NCBI GenBank assembly: GCA_018401115.1
Contig: JAGYKX010000005.1
Location: forward strand, 744,001-808,000
DNA length: 64,000 bases
Direction: 5' to 3'
From: Flavobacteriaceae bacterium
GTDB lineage: Bacteria; Bacteroidota; Bacteroidia; Flavobacteriales; Flavobacteriaceae
Below the pieces are notes generated by a model. The model ran no database searches. It had not been told where the DNA came from and was given only the letters and a program-made list of their open reading frames with translations. The position numbers and the translations under genes were made by a program. Below, in pieces: positions 48,536-57,749 of the stretch. Each line of letters opens with the position of its first letter. The first letter of the stretch is position 1.

Positions 48536-48718
48536 TTATTTTATTTCTTTATGAACAGTCATGCGCTTTAGGATTGGATTAAATTTCTTAATTTCCATTC
48601 TGTCTGGCGTGTTCTTTTTATTTTTTGTTGTAATGTATCTAGAGGTTCCAGCAACACCAGATTCTTTGTGCTCTGTACATTCTAAAATAACCTGAATTCT
48701 ATTGCCTTTCTTAGCCAT
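48536..48718 (-). CDS. rpmG: Ribosomal protein L33
   Basis: The 60-residue basic protein starts [18 protein letters not shown] and ends [18 protein letters not shown], a bL33 of the zinc-free form, since the paired CxxC motifs are absent. It lies between rpmB and the DUF4295 gene in the same transcript. Confidence 0.95.
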   Translation of the reverse strand: MAKKGNRIQVILECTEHKESGVAGTSRYITTKNKKNTPDRMEIKKFNPILKRMTVHKEIK

Positions 48719-48739
48719 CTTAATTATTCTTTATTAGGA

Positions 48740-48979
48740 TTACTTTACCAATCCGTTTTTTTTACCCGCTTCTTTTAAAACAGCAGATATTCCTTTTTTA
48801 TTAATGCTCTTAAGAGCTCTTGTAGAAACCTTTAGAGTGATCCAACGATCCTCTTCAGGAATGTAGAAACGCTTTTTAGAAAGATTTACTTCAAACTTTC
48901 TTTTGGTCTTATTGATAGAGAAGGAAACATTGTTCCCAACCATAGCCTTCTTTCCAGTAATTTCACAAACTTTAGACAT
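48740..48979 (-). CDS. rpmB: Ribosomal protein L28
   Basis: The 79-residue protein begins MSKVCEITGKKAMVGNNVS and has the bL28 core RFYIPEEDRWITLKVSTRALK. It is the first gene of the rpmB-rpmG-DUF4295 transcript and has a good promoter 34-65 nt upstream. Confidence 0.95.
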   Translation of the reverse strand: MSKVCEITGKKAMVGNNVSFSINKTKRKFEVNLSKKRFYIPEEDRWITLKVSTRALKSINKKGISAVLKEAGKKNGLVK

Positions 48980-49012
48980 TTCGCTTCTTTATGAGTTATT
49001 TTAAACAGGCTG

Positions 49013-49044
49013 CAAATTTATATCTTTTTTATCTCTCTTACAAA
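49013..49044 (-). promoter_or_regulatory. Promoter of rpmB-rpmG-DUF4295
   Basis: On the minus strand TTTG (49041-49044), a 20-nt spacer and TAAATTTG (49013-49020) match the Bacteroidota consensus closely. The transcript should begin about 28 nt before the rpmB ATG. Confidence 0.7.
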
Positions 49045-49052
49045 AATCTTTT

Positions 49053-50300
49053 TTAGAATTTTATAATTTCTTTTTGTAAAAGCTCTAAAGCCTTGTTAAC
49101 AGCCTTCTGAACAATGCGTTCCCGATGGTTTCCCATGGAGAAAATTTCGGAATGCACCCCCTTGGGATGTGCAATCGCAATACAAACAGTGCCAACAGCA
49201 GCGTCTGAGTCTCCTTTTAAGGGCCCTGCATTCCCAGTAGTAGCTATGGCAAAATCAGTAGCCATCAGTTTTTGGACCCCCAGAGCCATAGCTGAAGCCA
49301 CCTCTTTACTCACTACTGAATACTGATTTATGAGCGACTCACTAACCCCTAAGAGATTCGTTTTCTGTAGGGTTTCATAAGCGACAATGCCACCCTTAAA
49401 ATAAGCAGACGCACCCGGCAAAGCCGTAAAAGCAGCTGATACTTTTCCTCCCGTACAACTCTCCGCCACAGCAAGTGTTTGCTTTTTTAAAGTGAGTGTT
49501 TTAGCCACCACCTCTTCTAAAAGATCTGCGGTCTCCATCCCATAAACAATATCTCCCAGCATGGGTAGTACTTCACTCACTAAGTCTGAAACCTCTTTCT
49601 CTAAAAGGTCTTTATCTGGGCCTACGGCCGACAACCTCAAGCGCACCTTTCCCAAGCTTGGCAAATAAGCCAACTTAATATGAGGTGGAAGGGCGTCTTC
49701 CCAGTCTGCAATAGTCTCTGCAATAGCAGACTCCCCTAAGCCATAAGTTTGAATAGTTTGATGTATAATATGAGGTCTTTTAAAGTCTGATACAATTTTA
49801 GGAATCACTGACTCGGTCATTAGAGATTTCATCTCAAAGGGAACTCCAGGCATAGAAACAAAAACAGTTCTTTCCTTTTTAAGCCACATTCCTGGGGCAG
49901 TACCATAATTATTTTTTAATGGAATAGCTTTAGACGGGAGCAAAGCTTGGGTAAGATTACTGGCGTTCATTTTAGTAGAAATATACTTTTCAAAAAGCAT
50001 TTTAATATGTTCAAGCACCTCCGTATTTTCTACCAAGTGATCGTCAAAATAGGTGCAAAGTGCAACCTTAGTAATGTCGTCTTTTGTGGGGCCCAATCCA
50101 CCAGTAATAAGAACCAAATCTACCTGATTTTGCGCCATTTCTAGGGCAGTTAAAATAGCCGATGTTTGGTCCTTAATACTGAGTATTTCAGTCACACTAA
50201 CCCCTATCTTATTAAGCTCTTGAGCCATATAGGTAGCATTGGTATCTACAATTTGACCAATGAGAATTTCATCTCCAATGGTGATTATTTTTGCATTCAT
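49053..50300 (-). CDS. cinA: CinA-family protein (nicotinamide-nucleotide amidase)
   Basis: The 415-residue protein has the N-terminal MoCF-like domain (IGDEILIGQIVDTNATY, ITGGLGPTKDD) and the C-terminal CinA/PncC amidase domain (AVAESCTGGKVSAAFT, ATTGNAGPLKGDSDAAVGTV). It hydrolyses NMN, recycling pyridine nucleotides, and may process ADP-ribose. It starts inside the stop codon of the upstream Hpt gene (ATGA overlap). Confidence 0.93.
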   Translation of the reverse strand: MNAKIITIGDEILIGQIVDTNATYMAQELNKIGVSVTEILSIKDQTSAILTALEMAQNQVDLVLITGGLGPTKDDITKVALCTYFDDHLVENTEVLEHIKMLFEKYISTKMNASNLTQALLPSKAIPLKNNYGTAPGMWLKKERTVFVSMPGVPFEMKSLMTESVIPKIVSDFKRPHIIHQTIQTYGLGESAIAETIADWEDALPPHIKLAYLPSLGKVRLRLSAVGPDKDLLEKEVSDLVSEVLPMLGDIVYGMETADLLEEVVAKTLTLKKQTLAVAESCTGGKVSAAFTALPGASAYFKGGIVAYETLQKTNLLGVSESLINQYSVVSKEVASAMALGVQKLMATDFAIATTGNAGPLKGDSDAAVGTVCIAIAHPKGVHSEIFSMGNHRERIVQKAVNKALELLQKEIIKF

Positions 50301-50638
50301 ACTAATAAAAAATCTTTTTTTAATAAAACCACCACTTCAGCTACCGAAGTTTGAAGTTCATCCAATTGACTTTTTAAAATAGACAAGGACAAAGGCCTAA
50401 ATCTATTTTTTTCCAATCTTATAGATATTGCCGTTGCTTGATCCAAACCAAATAAAATTAAATTAGGTTTTATTTTATGGGCTAGTGCTGAAATATCCAA
50501 TATGTCCTCTGATTCAAATGCATCTTGCATTTTCTGAATATCTGCAGTAACCTCAGTTATGAAAACATTTAGCACTCTCACTATGAAGTCCTTATCCCCC
50601 TCTGCCAAAGTCTCTAATCTAGCTAAGTTATACTTCAT
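50297..50638 (-). CDS. Stand-alone Hpt (histidine phosphotransfer) protein
   Basis: The 113-residue helical protein has the Hpt phosphorylation site as AHKIKPNL with H54 as acceptor; the usual form is AHxLKG. Hpt proteins shuttle phosphate between hybrid kinases and response regulators. No kinase or regulator gene lies near, and it is embedded in the dnaQ-FAH-hpt-cinA transcript with an ATGA overlap to cinA. Confidence 0.8.
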   Translation of the reverse strand: MKYNLARLETLAEGDKDFIVRVLNVFITEVTADIQKMQDAFESEDILDISALAHKIKPNLILFGLDQATAISIRLEKNRFRPLSLSILKSQLDELQTSVAEVVVLLKKDFLLV

Positions 50639-50661
50639 GTCTCTTTTTAAATTGTTTGTGA

Positions 50662-51273
50662 TTACTTAACACCAATTTTAAACATAGATTGTCCTTCCAG
50701 AAAACCTTCTAAACAATCTCCCGCTGAAATAGTTCCAACTCCTGCAGGGGTTCCTGTAAATATAATATCACCCTTTTTTAGAGTGAAAAAAGTAGAGACA
50801 TAAGACAACAGTTCCTCAACAGGCCATAACATTTCTTTAGTGTTGGCCTGTTGCACCATTTTACCATTTTTCACAAGTGAAAAATTAAGGCTATTGAGCT
50901 TAGGTAAGTCTTTAACAAACTTCCACTCGCCAATCACAGCAGATCCGTCAAAGCCCTTACACTTCTCCCAAGGCAAACCTTTAGACTTAAGTTCCTCCTG
51001 AAGGTCTCTAGCTGTAAAATCAATACCTAGACCCACCTCATCGAAATACAAATGCGCAAATTCTGGGCTAATGTGTTTTCCTACTTTTTTAATTTTCAAT
51101 AAAACCTCTACCTCATAATGAATCTCTGAGGAAAATTCAGGGATATAAAAATCTTGCTCTTTGGGTAATACAGCAGAGTCTGGCTTTATAAACACTACTG
51201 GGTCTTTTGGTCTTTGATTGGAAAGTTCAGAGATATGGTCTTGATAATTACGACCAATACATATAATCTTCAT
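50662..51273 (-). CDS. Fumarylacetoacetate hydrolase family protein
   Basis: The 203-residue protein begins MKIICIGRNYQDHISEL and has the metal ligands in EIHYEVEVLLKI and the downstream Asp in GLGIDFTARDLQ. It belongs to the short FAH family (YcgM-like acylpyruvase/oxaloacetate decarboxylase group). The exact substrate is not determined by sequence. It lies 10 nt after the dnaQ-like gene. Confidence 0.87.
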   Translation of the reverse strand: MKIICIGRNYQDHISELSNQRPKDPVVFIKPDSAVLPKEQDFYIPEFSSEIHYEVEVLLKIKKVGKHISPEFAHLYFDEVGLGIDFTARDLQEELKSKGLPWEKCKGFDGSAVIGEWKFVKDLPKLNSLNFSLVKNGKMVQQANTKEMLWPVEELLSYVSTFFTLKKGDIIFTGTPAGVGTISAGDCLEGFLEGQSMFKIGVK

Positions 51274-51283
51274 ACGGTGATAT

Positions 51284-52066
51284 TTACAAAGCGTTATTTA
51301 AACTCGAAACCCTTATTTGGGTCAGTACTTTTTTAGTATATAAAGGAAAATCTGCCTGCATAATCCAACCGTAATAACCAGGTTCAGCTTCTAAAACATC
51401 AACCACTTTTTTAAATTTATGCTTTCCAAAAGAAAAAACTGCTGCGCCATTCTTGTCTTCAATAATAAAACCTGCAAAATCTAACGATTTTTTTCTACTA
51501 GAAAATTCAGAAAGCCATTTTACTTCATTCTCCAAATCATCGTAACGATTTAATTGCGCCAACAACACTTCATAAGTAGCCTGAGTATCTGCAGCGGCAG
51601 CGTGAGCATTTTCTAATACTTTTTGACAATAAAACTGATAAGCCGCTCCTAAAGTTCTCTTCTCCATCTTATGAAAAATAGTTTGCACATCTACAGAAAC
51701 CCTATTTTTCATATCAAAGTCTATTCCAGCCCTCAGCATTTCCTCTGCCAACAAAGGAATGTCAAACCTATCGGAATTAAACCCAGCTAAATCAGCATCT
51801 TTAATTAGTGCGTGTACTTGAGGTGCAAGGGTCTTAAAATTGGGTTCATTCGCTACTTTTTCATCTGTAATACCGTGTACTGCAATCACTTCTTTTGGGA
51901 TAGGCATTTCAGGATTGACCAGCCAAGTTTTGCTCTCTTTGTTTCCATTGGGAAAGACCTTAAGTACTGCAATTTCTACAATTCTATCCTTGGCAACATT
52001 TATCCCAGTAGTCTCTAAATCAAAAAAACAAATAGGTCTGTGAAGTTTAAGTTGTGTCTTTTCCAT
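51284..52066 (-). CDS. DnaQ-like 3'-5' exonuclease
   Basis: The 260-residue protein starts MEKTQLKLHRPICFFDLETTG, with exonuclease motif I (DLETTG), motif II (LAGFNSDRFD) and motif III (HAAAADTQATYEVL). It is a DEDDh exonuclease related to DNA polymerase III epsilon, with an extra C-terminal region of about 70 residues. The frame is open to 52216 but that extension lies in a promoter: a -7 box TATCTTTG sits 3 nt upstream of the ATG at 52066. The mRNA would therefore be leaderless. Confidence 0.88.
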   Translation of the reverse strand: MEKTQLKLHRPICFFDLETTGINVAKDRIVEIAVLKVFPNGNKESKTWLVNPEMPIPKEVIAVHGITDEKVANEPNFKTLAPQVHALIKDADLAGFNSDRFDIPLLAEEMLRAGIDFDMKNRVSVDVQTIFHKMEKRTLGAAYQFYCQKVLENAHAAAADTQATYEVLLAQLNRYDDLENEVKWLSEFSSRKKSLDFAGFIIEDKNGAAVFSFGKHKFKKVVDVLEAEPGYYGWIMQADFPLYTKKVLTQIRVSSLNNAL

Positions 52067-52069
52067 ACA

Positions 52070-52077
52070 CAAAGATA
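52070..52077 (-). promoter_or_regulatory. -7 box of the dnaQ-FAH-hpt-cinA transcript
   Basis: TATCTTTG on the minus strand lies 3 nt upstream of the ATG of the dnaQ-like gene, so transcription should begin at or within 1-2 nt of the start codon. Confidence 0.5.
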
Positions 52078-52115
52078 AGATATACAAGCCCTTCCTCCTA
52101 ACGCTCTCTGTGGCT

Positions 52116-52904
52116 TTATTTGGTATTTGAAAACAACCATGGAAACAATCCAGGCTCTTTAAATGCTTCATCCCAACTGTTGTGTCCAACCCCCTCATAA
52201 AGGGTATAGCGCACATCTAAACCACGCTTTTTGAATCTCTTCACCATTTGAGTAGAAAAATCTGCAGGAACTACTGGGTCTTCATTTCCATGAAAAACCC
52301 ACCACGAAAGTCTTTTATATTTTCTGATTGCTTTGGGTAATGCCCCACCACATATAGGAAATGCAGCTGCAAACAACTTAGGATTGCGTTTGACCAATTC
52401 AAAAGTCCCCATACCTCCCATAGAAAGACCTCCTACATACAAGCGGTTTTTATCTAATGAATAACTTTGAATCACCTCATCTAAAAGACCTTCCAATAAA
52501 AGCATTGCCTTAGTTGGAGCCCCTTTTTTATAAAAACTAAAATCAGGCAAACCATCTTGAGCAACATCTTTTTTTACATTGCTCCAATAATCACCAGATC
52601 CGCATTGAGGTATAAGAATAACGGCTGGATATTTTTCCCTAAATGATTGGGCTGTAAAAAGAGATGCTCCATGAATTAATTGACGCTCGTTGTCTGAGCC
52701 TCTTTCTCCGGCTCCGTGCAAGAACAGTAATAATGGATAAGATTTAGAAACATCATAATTTTCTGGGAGTAAAATAGCATAGGGCATTTCATCCTCTTCC
52801 ATATAAAAGACCTTCTTTTCATATGAAGGTATTATAGGACTGCTTTGTGCTGCCATAAATCCCAATGATAAAACAACCAGTAAAACAGTTAATACAGTTT
52901 TCAT
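52116..52904 (-). CDS. Exported alpha/beta hydrolase (esterase, PHB depolymerase-like)
   Basis: The 262-residue protein has a signal peptide (cleaved near MAAQ) and an alpha/beta hydrolase fold. The oxyanion region is LLLFLHGAGERG, the nucleophile Ser lies in GLSMGG, the acid Asp in FHGNEDPVVP, and the His in GVGHNSWD. It resembles the dienelactone hydrolase/phospholipase-carboxylesterase group of exported Bacteroidota esterases. Its start overlaps the stop of the E2 gene by one base. Confidence 0.85.
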   Translation of the reverse strand: MKTVLTVLLVVLSLGFMAAQSSPIIPSYEKKVFYMEEDEMPYAILLPENYDVSKSYPLLLFLHGAGERGSDNERQLIHGASLFTAQSFREKYPAVILIPQCGSGDYWSNVKKDVAQDGLPDFSFYKKGAPTKAMLLLEGLLDEVIQSYSLDKNRLYVGGLSMGGMGTFELVKRNPKLFAAAFPICGGALPKAIRKYKRLSWWVFHGNEDPVVPADFSTQMVKRFKKRGLDVRYTLYEGVGHNSWDEAFKEPGLFPWLFSNTK

Positions 52905-54322
52905 TATACCGCTCTATTAGGATCCCAAGCTTCTAAATACTCTGCAATAGTCTTAATGAACATTCCGCCGAGCGCCCCATTAACAACCCTGTGGTCATAT
53001 GAATGTGACAAAAACATCTTTGAGCGAATTCCAATAAAATCTCCCTCATTGGTTTCTATTACAGAAGGCACTTTTCTAATTGCCCCCATAGCAAGAATAC
53101 CTACTTGTGGCTGATTGATGATAGGGGTACCAAAAATACTACCAAAAGACCCCACATTAGTGACTGTATAAGTCCCTCCTTTTATCTCATCTGGCTTCAA
53201 ATTATTGTCTCTAGCCCTAGCCGCTAAATCGTTCACCACCTTAGCCATACCTGTCATATTCAATTGGTCTGCATGCTTAATTACGGGTACAATAAGATTT
53301 CCGTCTGAAAGCGCAGCAGCCATTCCGATATGAATGTTTTTATGCTTTATAATACGGTCTCCTTCAAGGGAAATATTCATCATAGGGTACTTTTTCAAAG
53401 CCATTGCAACCGCCTCCATGAAAATTGGGGTGAACGTAAATTTCTCCCCTTCCCTTTGAGCAAATACATCTTTTACTTTATTTCTCCAGGCGACAATTTT
53501 AGTTACATCTACTTCAATAAAACTTTGCACATGGGCAGAGGTCTGAACGCTACTCACCATATGTTGAGCGATAAGTTTCCCCATTCTACTCATTTCTACC
53601 ACTTCAGAGGCTACATTGCCCACTCCAGAGGGAATAGACGGCTGATCAGAAGCTACTTTTGGTCCGCTAAAAGCTGTTTCAGGTTCAACCGAGGCTATTT
53701 TAGGCACCCTCGAGACCGTATTAGCCTCATACTTAATTGCATTAGGAACAGCCGCCATATGAGCTGTTGCTTTTCTTGACGCAACAAACAATAAAATATC
53801 ATTTTTAGTGACTCTACCTTCACTTCCAGAACCAGTAATTTGCGCTAAATCTAAAAGGGATAATCCCTCTTGTTTGGCAATATTCTTCACCAATGGCGAA
53901 TAAAAACGTTTGTCATCAGACCCATGAGTAACCGCCACAGAGGATGATGGAATGTAAGGGACCTCTGCTGCAATTTCAACGTTTGTTTCTTTATTCTCCT
54001 GTTCAGAGTGGTTTACATTATTAGGGTTAGAATTTTCTGCTACAACCGCTTCCGTGCTTGTAGTAATTGAAGGTATTTCTCCGGTTGTTTCTATCACTGC
54101 AATTACGGCACCTACTTGAACCACCTGATCTACCTCAAAAAGTTTTTCAACAAGTATTCCAGAAACCTCACTTGGAACCTCTGTGTCTACTTTATCAGTA
54201 GCAATCTCCAGAACACCTTCCTCTTGCTCAATAGTATCGCCAACCTCTTTTAACCATGCAGTCAATGTTGCCTCCGCAACACTTTCCCCCATCTGAGGCA
54301 GTTTTAATTCAAATCTTGCCAT
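52904..54322 (-). CDS. Dihydrolipoamide acyltransferase (E2 of a 2-oxo acid dehydrogenase)
   Basis: The 472-residue E2 has an N-terminal lipoyl domain (lipoyl Lys in EIATDKVDTEVPSE), a long linker, an E3/E1-binding domain (FYSPLVKNIAKQEGLSL, residues 139-175) and a C-terminal catalytic domain with SHSYDHRVVNGALGG. It is the branched-chain type as far as I can tell from one copy of the lipoyl domain and the overall length. The E1 and E3 genes are not adjacent. A -7 box TATTTTTG lies on the minus strand at 54360-54367. Confidence 0.88.
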   Translation of the reverse strand: MARFELKLPQMGESVAEATLTAWLKEVGDTIEQEEGVLEIATDKVDTEVPSEVSGILVEKLFEVDQVVQVGAVIAVIETTGEIPSITTSTEAVVAENSNPNNVNHSEQENKETNVEIAAEVPYIPSSSVAVTHGSDDKRFYSPLVKNIAKQEGLSLLDLAQITGSGSEGRVTKNDILLFVASRKATAHMAAVPNAIKYEANTVSRVPKIASVEPETAFSGPKVASDQPSIPSGVGNVASEVVEMSRMGKLIAQHMVSSVQTSAHVQSFIEVDVTKIVAWRNKVKDVFAQREGEKFTFTPIFMEAVAMALKKYPMMNISLEGDRIIKHKNIHIGMAAALSDGNLIVPVIKHADQLNMTGMAKVVNDLAARARDNNLKPDEIKGGTYTVTNVGSFGSIFGTPIINQPQVGILAMGAIRKVPSVIETNEGDFIGIRSKMFLSHSYDHRVVNGALGGMFIKTIAEYLEAWDPNRAV

Positions 54323-54359
54323 ATGTATAATTATATTGCTTTATTTGTATATTTTTTTG

Positions 54360-54367
54360 CAAAAATA
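54360..54367 (-). promoter_or_regulatory. -7 box of the E2 acyltransferase gene
   Basis: TATTTTTG on the minus strand lies 37 nt upstream of the ATG at 54322 and matches TAnnTTTG. No clear -33 box is seen. Confidence 0.45.
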
Positions 54368-54403
54368 GCACAAAAAAGTCTTCATTACTGACTTTAATTT
54401 AAT

Positions 54404-55024
54404 TTACTCTGCTTTTAATGCGTTTTCAAACGGAATTCGCTGAAGTATGCTCCTACCAAGGGTAACCTCATCTGTATATTCCAATTCATCTCCAACAGAA
54501 ATTCCTCTAGCTATGGTAGATGTTTTAATGGCTAAACCTTCTATTTGTTTAAAAATATAAAAGTTGGTGGTATCTCCTTCCATAGAGGCACTCATAGCAA
54601 AAATAACTTCTTTAACCACACCTTCCCTCAACTTCTCTACCAATGGTGCAATGTTTAAATCTCCCGGACCAATGCCTTCCATGGGAGAAATCTTACCTCC
54701 TAGAACAAAATACAAACCGTTGTATTGAGAGGTATTTTCAATGGCCATAATATCTCTAATGTCTTCTACCACACAAAGCAAACTCTGATCTCTTTTACTA
54801 TTGGTACATATATGACATTGGGCGGTATCTGATATACCAAAACAGTTAGAACAATATTTAATCTCTGTTTTCAAATGTACTAAAGCAGCTGCTAAGTCAG
54901 TGGTTTGCGAAGACTCCTGCCTGAGCAAATGCAAGACCAATCTCAAAGCTGTTCTCTTACCAATACCCGGTAATTTAGACATCTCATTCACTGCATTTTC
55001 CAATAATTTAGAAGAAAATTCCAT
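54404..55024 (-). CDS. recR: Recombination protein RecR
   Basis: The 206-residue protein has the HhH motif [12 protein letters not shown], a C4 zinc finger ([16 protein letters not shown]), and a TOPRIM domain starting [10 protein letters not shown]. RecR with RecO and RecF loads RecA at gaps. The frame opens at 55039, but the family start is [11 protein letters not shown], so the ATG at 55024 is used. Confidence 0.93.
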   Translation of the reverse strand: MEFSSKLLENAVNEMSKLPGIGKRTALRLVLHLLRQESSQTTDLAAALVHLKTEIKYCSNCFGISDTAQCHICTNSKRDQSLLCVVEDIRDIMAIENTSQYNGLYFVLGGKISPMEGIGPGDLNIAPLVEKLREGVVKEVIFAMSASMEGDTTNFYIFKQIEGLAIKTSTIARGISVGDELEYTDEVTLGRSILQRIPFENALKAE

Positions 55025-55160
55025 AGGGTAAAAATACAATATTTAACAGATATCAACACGGCAATTTTAACTTTCTAACCCAATGTATTATTACAGAATT
55101 AAAAGTCATGATCTATTTAAAAGAAACTGATGTATCTTGTAGCCACAAAACCCATCCAAA

Positions 55161-56618
55161 ATGAGTCCGATTGCTATTGTCGTTTTAATTAGCCTTTATT
55201 TTCTAGTGCTCATGAGCATATCTTTTGTCACCTCAAAAAACGACTCAAATGATGATTTTTTTAAAGCCGGAGGTAAATCTCCATGGTATGTAGTTGCCTT
55301 TGGTATGATAGGAGCTTCTTTATCTGGAGTGACTTTTATTTCAGTTCCTGGCTGGGTTGCCAGCACAGGATTTAGTTATATGCAAGTGGTTTTTGGTTAC
55401 CTAGCTGGTTACTTTATTATTGCATTTGTCTTATTGCCAATTTACTACAAAGCCAACCTCACCTCTATTTATGAGTACTTAAATAACAGATTTGGGGTAG
55501 TTAGTTATAAGACAGGGGCATTTTTCTTTTTCATATCTAGGGTGCTTGGGGCCTCATTTAGACTTTTCTTGGTGGCCATAGTATTACAACAATTTGTATT
55601 TGACAGTTGGGGTGTTCCCTTTGAAGCTACCGTGATACTTTCCATATTATTAATTTGGGCGTATACCTTTAGAGGAGGCATAAAGACAATCGTATGGACA
55701 GATACCCTGCAAACCTTATTTATGCTATTAGCGGTAGGGTTTTCGATCTATTTCATCAATCAAAAATTAGGGTGGACTATGGGGGAGTTTCTTTCAAGTG
55801 AAGCACTAATTCCTTTGAGCGATCTTTGGGTAACAGATTCCTTTTTTGAAAAAAATCACTTGATTAAATCATTTTTTGGAGGGCTTTTCATTGCAGTTTG
55901 TATGACAGGTTTGGATCAAGATATGATGCAAAAAAACTTAAGCTGTAGAGATATAGGAGCTGCGCAAAAAAACATGATTAGTTTTAGTCTGGTTCTCGTC
56001 GTGGTCAATTTAATTTTTTTACTCCTGGGTGCCTTGTTATTTATTTATTCAGAGCGTTTCAATATTACCATGCCACTTTTAGATGGTAGCCCTAAAACAG
56101 ACCTTTTATTTCCTGAAATAGCACTCAATAGTGGTCTACCGATATGGGTTGGAATTACTTTTATGCTAGGGCTCATTGCTGCAGCTTACAGTAGTGCAGA
56201 TTCTGCTTTAACTTCTTTAACCACCTCTTTTTGCATAGACTTCTTGGGCATTGAAAAGCAGGAAGAAAAAATACAGAAAAGTACCAGAAAAAAAGTGCAC
56301 ATAGGAATGAGCGCTTTGCTGGTTTTGGTGATAATTAGTTTCAAATACGTATTGGATAAAAATATCATTGATGGTCTTCTCACAGTAGCCACTTATACCT
56401 ATGGTCCCCTCTTAGGGCTTTTTGCTTTTGGCGTATTGACAAAACATCAAATTAAAGACTCATACGCTTGGGTAGTAGCACTAGTTGTTTTGGGACTCAT
56501 TATTGCCATTGCCAACCTCCCTGTGGCATGGTTAAATGGTTACATTATTGGGTATGAATTATTGCCTTTAAATGGGCTACTTACCTTTGTAGGTTTATAC
56601 CTTATTCGTGAAAAATAA
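55161..56618 (+). CDS. Sodium/solute symporter (SSS family)
   Basis: The 485-residue protein has 13 or so hydrophobic helices and SSS-family motifs: [33 protein letters not shown] at the start, [16 protein letters not shown], and the [17 protein letters not shown] segment with sodium-site Ser/Thr. It imports an organic substrate (sugar, amino acid or similar) with sodium. The substrate is not predictable. It is divergent from recR. Confidence 0.87.
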   Translation: MSPIAIVVLISLYFLVLMSISFVTSKNDSNDDFFKAGGKSPWYVVAFGMIGASLSGVTFISVPGWVASTGFSYMQVVFGYLAGYFIIAFVLLPIYYKANLTSIYEYLNNRFGVVSYKTGAFFFFISRVLGASFRLFLVAIVLQQFVFDSWGVPFEATVILSILLIWAYTFRGGIKTIVWTDTLQTLFMLLAVGFSIYFINQKLGWTMGEFLSSEALIPLSDLWVTDSFFEKNHLIKSFFGGLFIAVCMTGLDQDMMQKNLSCRDIGAAQKNMISFSLVLVVVNLIFLLLGALLFIYSERFNITMPLLDGSPKTDLLFPEIALNSGLPIWVGITFMLGLIAAAYSSADSALTSLTTSFCIDFLGIEKQEEKIQKSTRKKVHIGMSALLVLVIISFKYVLDKNIIDGLLTVATYTYGPLLGLFAFGVLTKHQIKDSYAWVVALVVLGLIIAIANLPVAWLNGYIIGYELLPLNGLLTFVGLYLIREK

Positions 56619-56694
56619 CAAAAAATAGGCCACAGCCTCTTGCTTTTTTATAGAAAATTTGACTGTAACATAATTTTAATGAGAAGGGTATCTG

Positions 56695-57708
56695 CTACCA
56701 GCGAATAATGGCTGAGCCCCAGGTAAATCCACTACCAAATGCAGCCAATACCACTAGATCTCCTTTTTTAACCTTACCTTGCTCCCAAGCTTCCGTAAGC
56801 GCAATTGGAATAGATGCAGCAGTTGTATTTCCGTATTTCATTATATTGTTAAAGACCTGGTCGTTGGACAAGCCAAATTTCTTTTGAATAAATTGTGCAA
56901 TTCTGAGGTTTGCTTGGTGTGGCACCAATAGTGAAATATCTTCTTTAGTTAATTCATTTGCCTTGAGTCCTTCATTAATGACTTCAGAAAAACGCACTAC
57001 CGCATTTTTAAATACAAATTGCCCATCCATATAAGGGTAGTAAGAAATGTCCTCAGGGTCATTGTCTTCTAAAATATCTGTCACCCACCTACTTCCCATT
57101 CCAGGAGCTAATAAAGAAAGTGCTTCTGCATGTTCTCCTTCAGAATGTAAGTGTGTAGACAAAATACCTTTGGTTAAATCTTCTTCTCGAGAGACAATTG
57201 CAGCTCCAGCGCCATCGCCAAAAATTACAGATATATTTCTCCCCCTTGTGGTCATGTCCATTCCATGGGACTGGAGCTCAGACCCAATAACAAGTACATT
57301 TTTATACATCCCCGACTTCACGTATTGGTCTGCTACAGAGAGTGCATAGACAAATCCAGAGCATTGGTTTCTAACATCCAAAGCACCTACTGTATCTATG
57401 CCCAAGTCTCTTTGAACCAGTACCCCAGGGCCTGGGAAATAATAATCTGGACTTAAGGTAGCGAAAACAATAAAATCAATTTCTTGTTTATCTATACCTG
57501 CTCTCTCTATAGCTACTTGAGCAGCTTTAACTCCCATTGTTGTGGTGGTCTCTCCAGACCCTTTAACCACATGCCTTCGCTGTTCTATACCAGTGCGCTC
57601 TTTAATCCATGCGTCATTGGTATCTATTAATTTAGACAAATCATCATTTGTCACTATATTTTGGGGTACGTAATGGCCTAAACCAATAATTTTTGAATGG
57701 TACGTCAT
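56695..57708 (-). CDS. fabH: 3-oxoacyl-ACP synthase III (FabH)
   Basis: The 337-residue thiolase-fold enzyme has the catalytic triad Cys116 (RNQCSGF), His (LVPHQANLR) and Asn (YGNTTAAS), and the C-terminal AAFGSGFTWGSAIIRW. It condenses acetyl- or branched acyl-CoA with malonyl-ACP to start fatty acid synthesis. Flavobacterial FabH usually prefers branched primers. It is monocistronic in this window. Confidence 0.93.
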   Translation of the reverse strand: MTYHSKIIGLGHYVPQNIVTNDDLSKLIDTNDAWIKERTGIEQRRHVVKGSGETTTTMGVKAAQVAIERAGIDKQEIDFIVFATLSPDYYFPGPGVLVQRDLGIDTVGALDVRNQCSGFVYALSVADQYVKSGMYKNVLVIGSELQSHGMDMTTRGRNISVIFGDGAGAAIVSREEDLTKGILSTHLHSEGEHAEALSLLAPGMGSRWVTDILEDNDPEDISYYPYMDGQFVFKNAVVRFSEVINEGLKANELTKEDISLLVPHQANLRIAQFIQKKFGLSNDQVFNNIMKYGNTTAASIPIALTEAWEQGKVKKGDLVVLAAFGSGFTWGSAIIRW

Positions 57709-57749
57709 TTTAAAATATTTCTTGAGACTGCAATATAGTGAGAATTCTA

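Noticed and set aside
52067-52216. 50-codon upstream extension of the DnaQ-like exonuclease
   Set aside because: It runs through the promoter box and has no family counterpart.
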